From Plutella xylostella (taxonomy: Eukaryota > Arthropoda > Insecta > Lepidoptera > Plutellidae): DNA of 64,000 nt. Below, piece after piece: positions 25,306 through 36,603 of the stretch. The notes beneath the pieces are model-generated. The model was not told the origin of the DNA and made no database searches. It worked only from the letters and a program-made list of their open reading frames with translations. The stretch covers positions 2,852,001-2,916,000 of the forward strand of contig NC_064002.1 in the NCBI RefSeq assembly GCF_932276165.1. Direction: 5' to 3'. The position numbers and the translations under genes were made by a program. The stretch's first letter is position 1. Each line of letters begins with the position of its first letter.

Positions 25306-26232
25306 CAACAGGTGCCAATGCCCAAGCAGCATCGGATAACCCTGGATCATTACCATCGAATACAGTCCACCGTTCACATCACATTTCTTCACCATCAAAT
25401 ACAGTCCACCGTTCTAATCAACTAGCATCATTCCACTGTCATCATATCAACAGCATGCATAATAAAATAACATCAGGTGACAACGGTAAGCGAAATACTG
25501 AAGGCGGCCACACATTGAGAATCAACAGAGCCAACACACATTCAGCTTGGTCACATCACTCAAGCCATTGGTCATCATTCAAAAGAAGCCGGCGACAAGT
25601 CCGCGGATTGGCGCGCCCGTGAATGGAGGCCTTTGAATCGCGTACAGCGTCACGCTGGACGCGAACTACAGCGTTTGTTGTAGGCCGTCAGGACGTCCAT
25701 CATAAAACACAGCATATTAAAAAAACGCCTAGGCGGATTAAACGATTTTTCTCACGTTTTTTTAAGCACATTCATCAAAGCCGAGCTGGATTATTCTGAG
25801 AAAGTAAATGTAGAGCAAGGAACCGTTAAACCAGAAGATGTAGAGCACAATGTAGAGTTTGAGTGCAGCCTGGCAAATAAGTTTAGTAAATATCTAATTT
25901 TGTCAGCTAGGAACACTAATATATTTTAAATGGCAACTTTAATAACAAATGACAAATTGCAAATGGCCGCCACCCGCTAAAATACCGACCATTTTAGTAT
26001 TTTTAGTGCATGTGAATAATTTAAAATTTCATCATAAAATTGACAAAATGTGGCTAACGCTACGTAGATACTCTGTTTACGTGTAAACCCTATTATTTAC
26101 TTACTATTTGAGTAAGTTAGAGAAGAAAGAAGACATTTAGTTCTGGTTCCACTGGAGCTAGCTTCCCAGGCGGCAAGCTGAAAGAAGCCATTATTTTTAC
26201 AGACCGTTATTGATTTATAACCAGCCTCCCCG

Positions 26233-29200
26233 ATGATGATGTATACGGTATGTAACGAACTAAATGATAATTATTAAGATTGTAGGGAAATACATTCTGA
26301 CTCACTGACTTTTTGATGATGCGCATCATAAATAACCTCAAAAGTGACTTTAAATTTTCTTACCATATAATTGTTTGTTTTATTAAATTTCAGCATATTT
26401 TCCGTTTCTCCTTCTTTATAAAATGTAATTTATTCGAACAAACAACATAACCCACCACCACCGACCTACAGTCAATAGGCAAGAAAACCAAATGTGCGAT
26501 TTTGCAAAGACTTTGTAATTTTCAGTACTTTCAGTTCAATACAATGTTAAAAAAAATACCGAAAGATAATCTGTTTTGAACTGATTTGTGCTGAAACAAA
26601 GTTAGTATATTGATTGAATATTGGCTGAAATTATGATTTAGAATCCATTCATCCATTCATGACTTTATAGATACCTAAATGTGCTTAGTTTATTTTTCAT
26701 TGTATCTATTTAACCTGATCATCATGTTTTTTAGGGAACGAGTACTGAGCAGGACACCCGCTTCAGTGATAAAGAGAAGAAACTAATGAAGCAAATGAAG
26801 TTTGGTGATTGCTTGACACAGCAGGTATGTTATAATTGACCTTACAATTAATTTAAGATCATATAATTGTGAATAGAAATGGATAAAGGATCCAGGGTTG
26901 ATTGAACATAATATCAGACAAAACCTTATGTGATTTATTCTTTTTTTTTTTGTAAATACAGGGTGTGTAAGCACACACCCTTCAATTTACTGAAAATGTT
27001 CCCTACTATGTTTATTTCCTATATATATACTTATTATAAGTCTCCAAGTTATAATAATAATAAAAATCTTTATTTTGATCAAGTTATCAATCATTAATTA
27101 CTCACCTGTTAGGGGAACATGCAATGGAGTATGGTTTTCTTGTGTATACTGATATGCATATACTTATGTACTCCATTAATTCTGTACCTCAGTCAGAGGT
27201 AAACAATAATAAGTCCACTTTGTAGACTGCTATGCCTAAGATCGGATGCCTTGGTTTAAATTTCGCCTTGAGATGTTTATTATTATTTATTATACATGTT
27301 TTGCTGCAGGTGGACATGTCCAAGGTGAAGCTGGACGTGCTGAAGCCATGGATCACACAGAAGATCACCGAAATCCTCAAGATGGAAGATGATGTAGTCA
27401 TTGACTATGTCAATAACCAACTGGAGGAAAAGGTGGATATTCCAATTCATACATAAATATTTATTATATTTTCATCTTGTAATCATTGCAGTTTCTTTGG
27501 TGGTGTAATTAAAATGTTTGTTCCAAAGTTTGTAAAAAGAAACTGCAATTGAGAATGTTTTGTTATATGTGTAATGATTACGTATGGATATTTCTATGGT
27601 CCGGCGGTTAGCCCCGGCGCCCGCCTGCCCGCCCGCCACGCCGCCCCGCCTGCCGCCGCCGCCGCACACTCGGCTCTATCGGAGGCCACTTTTGCATATC
27701 TAATCGGTATTTACGGGGAACTTAATACTTAAACAATGTTCACTCTCCAGAGAAACGCTGTGGTATTTTCCATCTTGCAGATTCTTTAAATTATAAGTAA
27801 AATGTTTGGAAAAGTCAACAAGAGGTGGATGTGACTCGAGGTAGGGAAGTTCCGTCCGTTGCGTAGGCCTTGGGTTCAGCATAATGTGGTTGTGTTCGCA
27901 AAACCCTTACAGATGCAAGAGAAGAAGAGAAGACGTCGAGACTGCAAGCCGCCGCCGCCCGCCGTCGCCGCGCGCCGTGCCGCCGCCGTCCCCAGCCGCC
28001 GCCGCCGCCGCCTGCAGCCAACACTCATCAATCAACACGAAGATTAACTTTAAAATGTACCATCGACGCTCAAACACTTCCCCACCCGAGTCACTTCTAT
28101 GCCACGCTCCTACTGCCACGAAAACCAAGTCACAACCAAGACGGCGCTCTTTTTGACTTTTCAGAAAACAGTTTTGTTTTATATTTTTCTTTTGTTCAAA
28201 CTACCGAATGTCAAATAAAAGATAGATCAGTTTTGCCCCAAGACAAATCATCCAAACAGATCTTGAACTGTATTAACATTTGCCTTAGTGACAGGTAGGG
28301 TAACACTCTAGCTCTGCAAACCGTTGACTAATGTATTCCATTTTTCTCTCCCCCACCCTCCTTGGCCTCCCAGTTCCCCTGTCCGAAAAAAATGCAGATC
28401 AATCTGACGGGGTTCCTGAACGGGAAGAACGCTCGTCTGTTCATGGGCGAGCTGTGGGAGCTGCTGCTCAGCGCGCAGGCCTCCGACAACGGCATCCCCG
28501 AGGCCTTCACCCAGCAGAAGAAGGAGGAGATCAAGAAGCGATTGGTGGTGAGTGGTTATAGGATTGCTAATATTGCTATGCATATCATTTAATCATAATC
28601 TATAATTTTATGCACTTGTGTAAATGAAAAATGTGAAATGATTCTTGATGTGATGCCTAAGTACTTATTTAAAGCATCATTAGAATCATAAATCAATCTT
28701 CCACTGCCGGCCCATCCTCATCCTACCATTATCAGCTGACTGTCTGTCTGCTGTCTGAAGTCGTCGGTCCAGTGGACATTAAGATGTCGCCACGCTCTAA
28801 GTTCGCATGTTCGTTACAACTACATAACGGCTATTAGTAGATACGCTCAGGTCACCACGACCTCAGTTAGCAACTATTAAAGTCGATTTCGGTAACCTAA
28901 GATCTCTGAAGGATTACCTCATTTCTGAATTTTCTTATTTACTTATTGTCATTTTATCTAACCTTTAATATCCAGTACATAAAGCATATTACCGTCGACA
29001 GGAGGAGCAGAAGGAGAAAGAGCCGCGGCGGCGCTCGCGGTCGCGGTCGCGCTCCCGGTCGCCGTCGCGCCCGCGCCGCCGCTCCCGCGACCGACGCCGC
29101 TCCAGGTCACGCGACCGATCTACTGACAGGAAGTAAGTCATTACACTACACTGTGGACTACATTATTGTGACCTGTTATAGGCCGTATAGAGAAAGAATG

Positions 29201-32200
29201 CTGGTACCCATCGCCGATCGCTTTAACTAATATTTTGCTGGTTTGACAAGCTGACAGTGCAGGTTACCAGCTTACTTTCTGTATAGGACGTCGCAATACC
29301 TGGATTAAGGTTGAGCAACTGATTGTTGTCATAATTATGACTCACGCTTGCTGGTCATACTTATAGATACACATTATTAATATTTCATTGTGTCATGGTG
29401 ATGAACATTTAAGGCAATATGTTAACCTATGTTAGTTATATTATATTTAAGATATCTTTAGCATATTGTTGTAGTTTATCCAAATAAATAAATAAATAAA
29501 TAAACATTGTTAAGTAGACATAACATCCGGATTTTCAATGGAAACAATCTACAGTTGTATGATTGAGCTGTAATTTGTAATGCTTTCATATAGTTGTTCC
29601 GTATTATTTGGAATTAGTATTTCGTTTTATGATGCAGGGATATTAATAGGGTTAATTTCTACAGACACCGCAACGGAGGCAGCCCGCGCCGCTCGCGCCG
29701 CCGCAGCAGCAAGAGTCCCGCCAAGCCAGCCCCGCCTGAAGAAGTCAAAACTGAGAATAATGGTAATTGATCTCATTGTGCCTTATTTAGTATCATTATT
29801 AAACAAATTTTCCGTTCCAAAATACTAAGTCACCAGCTGCTAAATAGCAGTGTTGGATGAAAGGCTCTCCCAATACCGTTTCTAGATGCGATCTTATGAT
29901 TGCATTGTGTGTTCTCTGCATCTAATCTGCCTGCCAGATCTCATAGATCGCAGCCATTTGTTAGGTATCTCTATGCACTAGAAAGCGTTATCCCTTCCTA
30001 ATGTTAAAGACTGGTGAATAGCATGAATAACTCGTAAACATTTTGTACAGAAAACGGCAAGTCACCGGTGCACAAGAAGGAGGAAGCTGAGAAGAGTGAA
30101 GACAAGGCGCTGAACTCCAGCGCAGACGCGGGCAAAGAGGAGGACAAGTCCGGCGAGCCCAAGGCGGAGAAGACTGAGGAGAATGGAGTCAAATCTAAAT
30201 CTGCTTCACCTGCCAGGTAATACAATCTCTGCACTTTGTAAGAAACTAAGGTGGAATTTCACCAAACGCTAAACGTATTTAGTCGCCTATCAAACGTCTG
30301 TCAGTCTGTACAAAATGTATTTAAAATTTGATTACAATTTTAAATACGTTTAGCGTTTCGTAAAAGTGGCCCTTTAAAAGCTTAACATTAAAAAATAAAA
30401 ACAATCTATAATTCTGTTGCTTTTGTCGCCGCATTCGTTGCGCGTCCGCTTCGTTCCGTACGGTCGCAAATCGCTAGTATGATAAGACTCTAAAATATAT
30501 GATGCCACAAAAATAATAACATTTCCTGATTTAATGCCTTCACAGTCATAATATTTATGTGTTACAGATATTTAACGCTTCTACTGTTTGATTTTATGTT
30601 CGTCTTTTATTCTTACTTATGAATGTGTTGTATGTTACAGGTCTACTAAAGAAGAAGCCAAGCCCGCCGACAAGACGATTCGTTCGTCAAGGTCGAGGTC
30701 AAGGTCGTCCTCGGCTTCATCACGTAAGTTAAATCTATTCAAAAAACAACATTATTACACTGGTCGATATTAGACTAGTAAAGTTATTCCTACTGATTTA
30801 CATGGCACCAACTAGTTTCCACTCTACATATTTCACGTTTTCCCATCGTTGTAGGTTCGTCGATATATGGGACCGGCCAAATTAGTTGGTTGATACTTGA
30901 TATTGTACTATTTGAGTAACTTGCGAATAAGTAAGTCTGTTTTAATCACAATGTACATTTTGTCTCAGGTGGCAGTGCTAAGAAGAAGTCATCGTCACAC
31001 AAGAAGCGGCACTACCGCTCCAACCGAGACTCCTCTAACAGCGTCAGCCCCAGGAGGAGCTCACGAAGAGACAGGTACATTTAAACAAGTATTATATTCC
31101 TGCACTATATTCACTTTTGTATTGATACTATGTAATTTGTATAGGTACATAATCGATTATAAAGCGGTGCCATTCCGCCAATCAGTTCGTTTCTCGTTAT
31201 CAGATGTGTGTTTGCATGACTGAATTAGACACACATTAGCTATACATACTTGATGTGATAAATTTACAAGTGATAAAAAATTGTTTTGAGTAAAATATTA
31301 GGTCCTTACATATGAAATTGGCGTTTTCTATAGGAGGAACATAAAGTAGTTATTTTTTTTAAATGAAATATATTAAGGGTGACTTGCATAACAAAGTTAA
31401 ATAAAATTAAATAGTTTGTCTCTTGCTCTGACAGTATAATGTCAGAGCAAGAGGTCATAGATTTAATTTTGATTAACTTTGTTATGCAAGACGCCCTAAA
31501 TTAATCAAAGTACAGTTCTCCCATATTAATAATGCGCATGCAAATCTTCGCAAACTGTCGTATTCCCGGAAACACCCGAATCATTTGCACTTGCATTTTG
31601 ATCCTTGTTCGAAAGAAATAGTAGTCAATATCATGTGACACATAATCGAAATCAATTTGGGCGGTCGGTGGCTGTCACCGATCAGTCAAGGGTCTCAAGG
31701 TCAAGATCAATATTACTTTTGTGGAATTATAAAGAGCTGCAATTACACATCGTTCTTGTTATTTTTTTCAAATGTGAATTTAATTTCAACTTTAATTATT
31801 TTTGACGATGCCATATTATGAGGCACATTTAAGAATAAAATATACGTCACATTGATAGACTTCACTTTGCCAATAAAGCCACACCCAAAAGACCAAGTTT
31901 GTAATTGTAATATTATTATGAATGATCAGCGCTGTAAATACTTTTGAACTGAGATTTTAATGTAAACATTTTTATTAATGTGAAATAATCAGTGCTGTAA
32001 ATACTTTTGAACTGAGATTTAAAAAAAATATTATAAACTTGTGTTTGAAATCCATTTCTCCTTATAATATAAACCTTGTGTTATTCAAACCTTCTTTCAT
32101 CCATCTTTACATCAGTTTCAGTAATAAAGACACTTGAAAAGTACCTACTGTAACATTTTGGAAGTAAATTTTAATATTATGGAATATTATGAATTATCGA

Positions 32201-35200
32201 ATCAAACTTCGTTACTGATAAATCAATTATCTCTTTTAGCACCTGCACATGAAGAAAATGCACTTAACCACTCTGAATGCATAATAGTTTTCTAACGCTC
32301 GGGAATACGACCGTTGCCGAACAATGACGAAGATTTCTATCAATCAAAATCAAAATCGTTTATTTGGCAAAAGAAAGAAAATATTACAACTAAGGTACAA
32401 ATATACATTGGTTTTGTAACTACCAAGTTCAATAATTGATCACTGAAAACCTAAACTAGGTTAAACCTGTATCATAGGTTTCAGTTCCTTCCATTTGACT
32501 AATTGATAGCCGTCTGTTGTGCAGTGTGTGGTCTAGCGTTGTCCTGAAGCAGCAGTGGCCTAGAGCGATTGACCAGCCTCGGTTGTTTAGCAGCTAGCTT
32601 TTCCATCATGGTTTGCAGTTGCTGACAATAGATATCTGCCGTAATCGTCTGGCCAGATTTAAGAAAGCTGTAGTGAACGACACCGGCACTAGTCCACCAA
32701 ACACTTACAAGCAACTTTTTTTTAGTAAATTTTCGCTTAGGGCAGGATTTGGCTGGTTCGCCAGGGTTCAGCCATTGCGATGAGCGCTTCCGATTATCGT
32801 AGAGGATCCACTTTTCATCACAGGTAATGATTCGATTTAAAATTCCTTCATTATTGTGCCGGTTGAGTAACGTAACGCAGCAGTCGACGCGCGTTTGTCG
32901 GTTTGCTTCACTCAATTCATGAGGTACCCACCTTTCAAGCTTTTTCACCTTCCCAATTTGTTTCAAGTGGATTAGAATAGTTTATCACTAACACCGGAGC
33001 CTGCAGCTAACTCGGACGTGGTTTGCGATGGATCCGCTTCCACAATAGCCTTCAATTCTTCATTATCAACTTTGGTCTCCGGCCGTCCACGAGGCTTGTT
33101 CTGCAGGTCGAAATTTCCAGAACGAAAACGTTGGAACCAAAAACGCACTGTGTTTTCTTTTGCGACACCGTCACCATACACATCATTAATCCTTCGAGCC
33201 GTTTCTGCAGCACTGGTGCCACGGTGGAACTCATACTCGTAAATAACGCGATATTTCAAGTTTTCCATTTTGTAAACAGAGTGACACAAAGAAAAAAACA
33301 AAAGAAGAAAAAATAAATGAATTAGGGGGTTTGAAACACAAATGCATGAGTAAATAGCTGTATGAATTTGAATTTGAAATTCCTAACCATAAAGGTAATA
33401 TTTGAGATCAAAGTGGCCAGTACGACAAAACGCCAATTTCATATGTAAGGACCTAATATATACGTAAATTGTTTTGCCAAATAGGCCATTTACCTATCAA
33501 TAATTGTTATCCAGGAGCAAGTCCCGTCAGCGCAGCAGCCGCCGGCGCTCCGTGGACCGCCGCGAGAGGGAGAAGGAGCGCGAGAGGGAGCGAGAGAGGG
33601 AGAGGGAACGGGAGCGACGACGCCGCGAGCGGGAGAGAAGGGAGAGGTCAGTATCTAGTTGTTATAATGATATGCATTTTCGATATCTTTCCTATTTTAG
33701 TTTGCAAGAAGATGATTTCAGATGATTGATGTTTTCCTTGAATGGAAGCTTTGTAACTGGCAATATTTATCAGCGAAGATGTTTCAGCAACTAAATTATA
33801 TATTTATTAATTCTGTTAACATAGCCATAAGTTGTGCCGAACAAAATATTAAGTGACACTATTGTTGAAGGTCGAGGGAACGTCGACGATCGCTCGAAAG
33901 ACGTTCTAGGCGCTCGCCATCGCGTAGTCGACGACGTTCAAGGTACAACATGATTCACCCTAGCATGTCCCCCGGATTCTGGTTAGCTTTGCTAAAAAGC
34001 TTTGTAAATTATACGTGCAGTGTACGTCGTCGTAGTTAGCTGCTGACGTTGTAGCTTGGACTCTTTACAATGCCAAAAAGTACCGCTTGTCTCAAATCAA
34101 TGTTTTAGTGCCATAACTAGAGATATAACTCTAGATTTATGAAAGATTTTATGGATTTATTTTTGTAATGCATTATGAAGAACAGAGTAAATATTGGCGC
34201 TCCATTCTTGATCCAGACTAAGCTTCTTTACATAATTTTCACCTCATTAGTTTATAAAATACAGATTTACTACTAGACTAGAATACAGTCGTTTTGCGTT
34301 CTCGTTTTTGTTTGCTTAAACCAGCATTCCGATGCTGGTGTAAGCTCATTCTGTCGTGTCGTGTACATTCGCTACATTCATTGCATGTCTGCATTACTAC
34401 CATTAGCATTGTGCATATTGTCCCGTCGTTTACAAAATAATTTCCGTATAAACATTCACGCTTCTAAACCGCCACGCACTAACTCATCCAACAACCAACA
34501 ACTGTATACTAAACCTACCATGTATACGCCAGGTCTCGCGACAGAAGGCGTTCGGTGTCGCGCCGCCGCAGCAGCCGCGACCGCCGCCGCTTGTCGTCCC
34601 GAGACAGGAGGTCCCGCGAGCGACGCCCGTCTCTGCGACCCTTGTCGCCCAAGCGATCTCGCTCCAGGTATGTAGGGCCTATACGTTGATTTAAACATTT
34701 ATGGCTTTATAGTAGTTTGATAATAAGGTACAAAAGTGTATCTTGATTCTTGATGCTGAAGCTGATGCTTATGAAGATGACTGCTCTCAACGTACGCTGA
34801 ACGACTACCTAATAATTATTATACCACAGTGACAAACACCCTGATCTTTGTCATCGAAGGGCTATAAAGATCTAAGAGATATTAGTTTTTGACGAATTCT
34901 AAAAGTAGTGTGCTCTGATTGCAGGGACAGGAAGTCTCGCGAGCGTCCCGCGAAGGAGAGGCGGTCCCGCGAGCGTCGCTCCAGCGCACGTCGCTCCAGC
35001 GTGCGTCGCTCTAGTGCCCGTCGCTCCAGTGAACGACTCAAGGAGAGGCTAGAGAAATCCGTCTCCATATCACGCAAAGGTAACTATAGTTGTTAGAATA
35101 TGATTCTATGGCATTGTCTTATTGTAATTAATTTTGCTTTACTTTTATTTTATTATTTGCATTTCATTAATTTCGTATTTGATTTAAAACTTACTTTACT

Positions 35201-36583
35201 ATGTTTTTAATTTATTAATTAGTTGCTGTGACAGGAAACCTCGAGCGCGTGCTCCGCAAGAAGTCCTCAGAACCACGCGCCCCGCGCGAGCGCTCGCAGG
35301 CACGAGACATCTCCATCTCCAGCCGAGACTCGTCCGTCGACAAGGACAAGTCCGCCTCGCAGAATAACACCACCAAGCCGGCACACTCCTCCGATGAAGA
35401 CGACAAGGATGACTTCATCCCCATTCCCAGTCTAAGAGAGTTCTCCAAGAGCCTCTCACGTACCCCCTCACCGTTCCTAAGAAAACACGAGGCTGAGGCC
35501 AGCAAGAAGTCAGACAGGTCTGGAGACGAAGCCTCGGTGAAGGAACAACCGGCTGAGAAGGAGAATAAGGTTGCGGAGGCCAGGAAGGGCAAACGCAAGG
35601 CGCGGCGCTCTGAGTCTGAGAGCGAAGGCAGCGATGCCAAAGCCAAGAGCAAAGCTAAATTGAAACGCAAAGAGAAAACCTCATCAAAGAAATCTAAGAA
35701 GGCCAAGAAGGAAAGCTCATCCAGTGACAGTGAGACCGAGGAGTCATCGTCGAGTGACTCAGAGGAGGAGAGGAAGAGGAAAACAAAGAAGAATGCGAAG
35801 AAGAAGGTCGCCAAGAAGAACAAGAAGAAGCGATCCCGCTCGTCCAGCTCCGACTCCAGCTCCGACGACGACGACGACGCCAAACAAAAGACTGCCAAGT
35901 CAAAACAAAAGAACATTCCAGACGAGTCGGACGATGACAAGAAATCCAAAAAGAGAAGGGAATCTACTGGAGATAAGTCTAATGAGCGAAAAGGTAAATC
36001 AAAGAAAGATGATAATTCTGAAGATTCCAATGACGACAGCTCTGATAGTGCTGAGAAAAGCAAGAAGAAAGTCGCGAAACGCGACTCTTCCAGCTCACCC
36101 GAAAAAGAAGTGAAGCGATCCAAGAAGCGAGACGTATCCAAAGACAATGTGACCTCACCAGAAGTGAAAGCAAAGAAAGATGACAAAGTAGCCAAATCTA
36201 AGCAGAGTGAAGAAGGCAAATCAAAAACTCGGGATGACGGAGAAAAGAAAGCTAAGAAACGCGAAAAGGAGGAATCTTCATCGGACAGCGACCAAGTGTC
36301 GAAGAAAAAGGCCAAGAAGAAGGTTTCCGAATCCGATTCCGACTCGGACAGCGACGAGCCAAAGAAGAAGAAGCACACAAAGAAACACAAGAAACACTCC
36401 AAGAAACATAAGAAGCACAAAAAACACAAGAAAATATCAAAGAAGAAGGACGATTCTTCTGATAGCGATGAAGCAGAAGAAGAGGAGGAGGGGAAAGTGA
36501 ATACTGAGGATCTAGAAAAGAAACTTCGCGAGAGAGCCCTCAAGTCCATGAAGAAACAAACCAGCGCCTCAGGCTCAGAGTAA
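26233..36583 (+). CDS. SRRM1: SRRM1 (SRm160) splicing coactivator, 14 coding exons
   Basis: Exons: 26233-26247, 26735-26824, 27310-27432, 28374-28547, 29002-29132, 29665-29762, 30051-30216, 30641-30723, 30969-31074, 33515-33646, 33871-33942, 34533-34667, 34925-35079, 35223-36583. They sum to 2,841 nt, i.e. 946 residues. A 15-bp first exon gives MMMYT. The PWI domain follows at about residues 30-135, with PWI itself at 48-50 and the family signatures DTRFSDKEKKLMKQMKFGD, KVKLDVLKPWITQKI and MQINLTGFLNGKNARLFMGE. The PWI domain binds nucleic acid; SRRM1 bridges SR proteins and snRNPs in pre-mRNA splicing and 3'-end processing, in nuclear speckles. Residues from about 135 to 490 are RS/SR- and Arg/Glu-rich, including a tandem RRSSAR-type array (34970-35035). 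The last exon is Lys/Ser/acid-rich with a KKHKKHSKKHKKHKKHKK tract. The C-terminus (DLEKKLRERALKSMKK) matches the conserved SRRM1 tail. Most of the exons encoding RS repeats join at a split AG/G arginine codon. Confidence 0.95.
27595..28030 (+). other. Two GC-rich CCG-repeat islands inside SRRM1 intron 3
   Basis: Within the intron 27433-28373, bases 27600-27670 and 27948-28020 are runs of ccgccgccgcc in an otherwise AT-rich background. The second island follows cccttacag at 27912 and stays open in frame for about 45 codons (Lys/Arg then Pro/Ala/Arg-rich). A cryptic exon is therefore possible, but no known SRRM1 segment matches. I treat them as intronic low-complexity islands. Confidence 0.4.
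30248..30374. mobile_element. About 120-bp MITE with AACGCTAAACGTATT ends, copy B
   Basis: Same family as 16942-17060: left end AAGGTGGAATTTCACC then AAACGCTAAACG; right end CGTTTAGCGTTTCGTAAAAG. It lies in the SRRM1 intron 30217-30640. Arms and core agree with copy A apart from a few substitutions and a small insertion. Confidence 0.8.
31373..31498. mobile_element. Fold-back MITE inside the mariner relic
   Basis: TTAAGGGTGACTTGCATAAC followed by AAAGTTAA at the left is mirrored at the right by TTAACTTTGTTATGCAAGAC then GCCCTAA. The middle also pairs (tctcttgctctgacag / ctgtcagagcaaga type). It is about 126 bp with AT-rich flanks; a TTA/TAA duplication is possible. Confidence 0.75.
31511..32340. 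mobile_element. 833-bp-family DNA transposon, copy 2, right end lost
   Basis: The sequence is colinear with 12078-12893 from TACAGTTCTCCCATATTAAT to GACGAAGATTTCTAT, with substitutions and small indels, including a duplicated atttttttgaactgagatt-type stretch near 31925-32030. The terminal 17 or so bases with the right inverted repeat are replaced by the tail of another element starting at 32341. Confidence 0.75.
32341..32500 (-). mobile_element. Antisense LINE/SINE-type 3' tail
   Basis: On the minus strand the segment ends ..AATAAACGATTTTGATTTTG ATTG, a simple-repeat 3' end typical of lepidopteran retroposons. It is joined directly to the broken transposase frame at about 32500, consistent with a 5'-truncated insertion. 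No coding content remains. Confidence 0.55.
32499..33301 (-). pseudogene. Mariner transposase, frameshifted and C-terminally truncated
   Basis: The minus strand starts with MENLKYRVIYEYEFHRGTSA and continues through a helix-turn-helix region (AAETARRINDVYGDG, FDLQNKPRGRPE, TTSELAAGSGVSDK). A one-base loss near 32972 then shifts the frame. The next frame resumes with LKQIGKVKKLERWVPHELSE, then the first catalytic Asp in ITCDEKW and the second in LLQDNARPH. A stop follows about ten residues later, and the third Asp (of the D,D34D triad) and C-terminus are absent. The best family match is the mariner transposase related to SETMAR. It cannot encode an active enzyme. Confidence 0.92.
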
Positions 36584-36603
36584 TTAATTTGTTAAGTACC
36601 TAT

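Larger units (their letters stand above)
23366..26232. repeat. Repeat-rich intergenic region before SRRM1
   Basis: This stretch holds a 21-bp-arm hairpin (23878-23952), two LINE C-terminal fragments ending in RGLAR (about 23960-24001 and 25584-25621), a duplicated block (24687-24740 and 25252-25305), a GC-rich island (24411-24500) and a 27-bp-type tandem repeat (25013-25085). It resembles nested retroelement debris; I could not delimit LTRs. The SRRM1 promoter should lie near its right end; a possible 5' UTR acceptor (ttttacag) ends at 26201. No gene was recognised. Confidence 0.55.
31300..33454 (-). mobile_element. Mariner element, interrupted and nested, in SRRM1 intron 9
   Basis: The ends are perfect 28-bp terminal inverted repeats, GGTCCTTACATATGAAATTG continuing into GCGTTTT, on both sides and flanked by TA. 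The element is about 2.15 kb, whereas mariners are usually about 1.3 kb. The surplus is other repeats replacing its 3' half: a LINE-type tail (32341-32500), an 833-bp-family DNA transposon (31511-32340) and a fold-back MITE (31373-31498). Only the 5' two-thirds of a transposase survives. Confidence 0.85.

Noticed and set aside
35215..36549. 444-codon minus-strand open frame, Ser/Phe/Leu-rich
   Set aside because: Antisense of the Lys/Ser/Asp-rich last exon of SRRM1, whose C-terminus matches the family.
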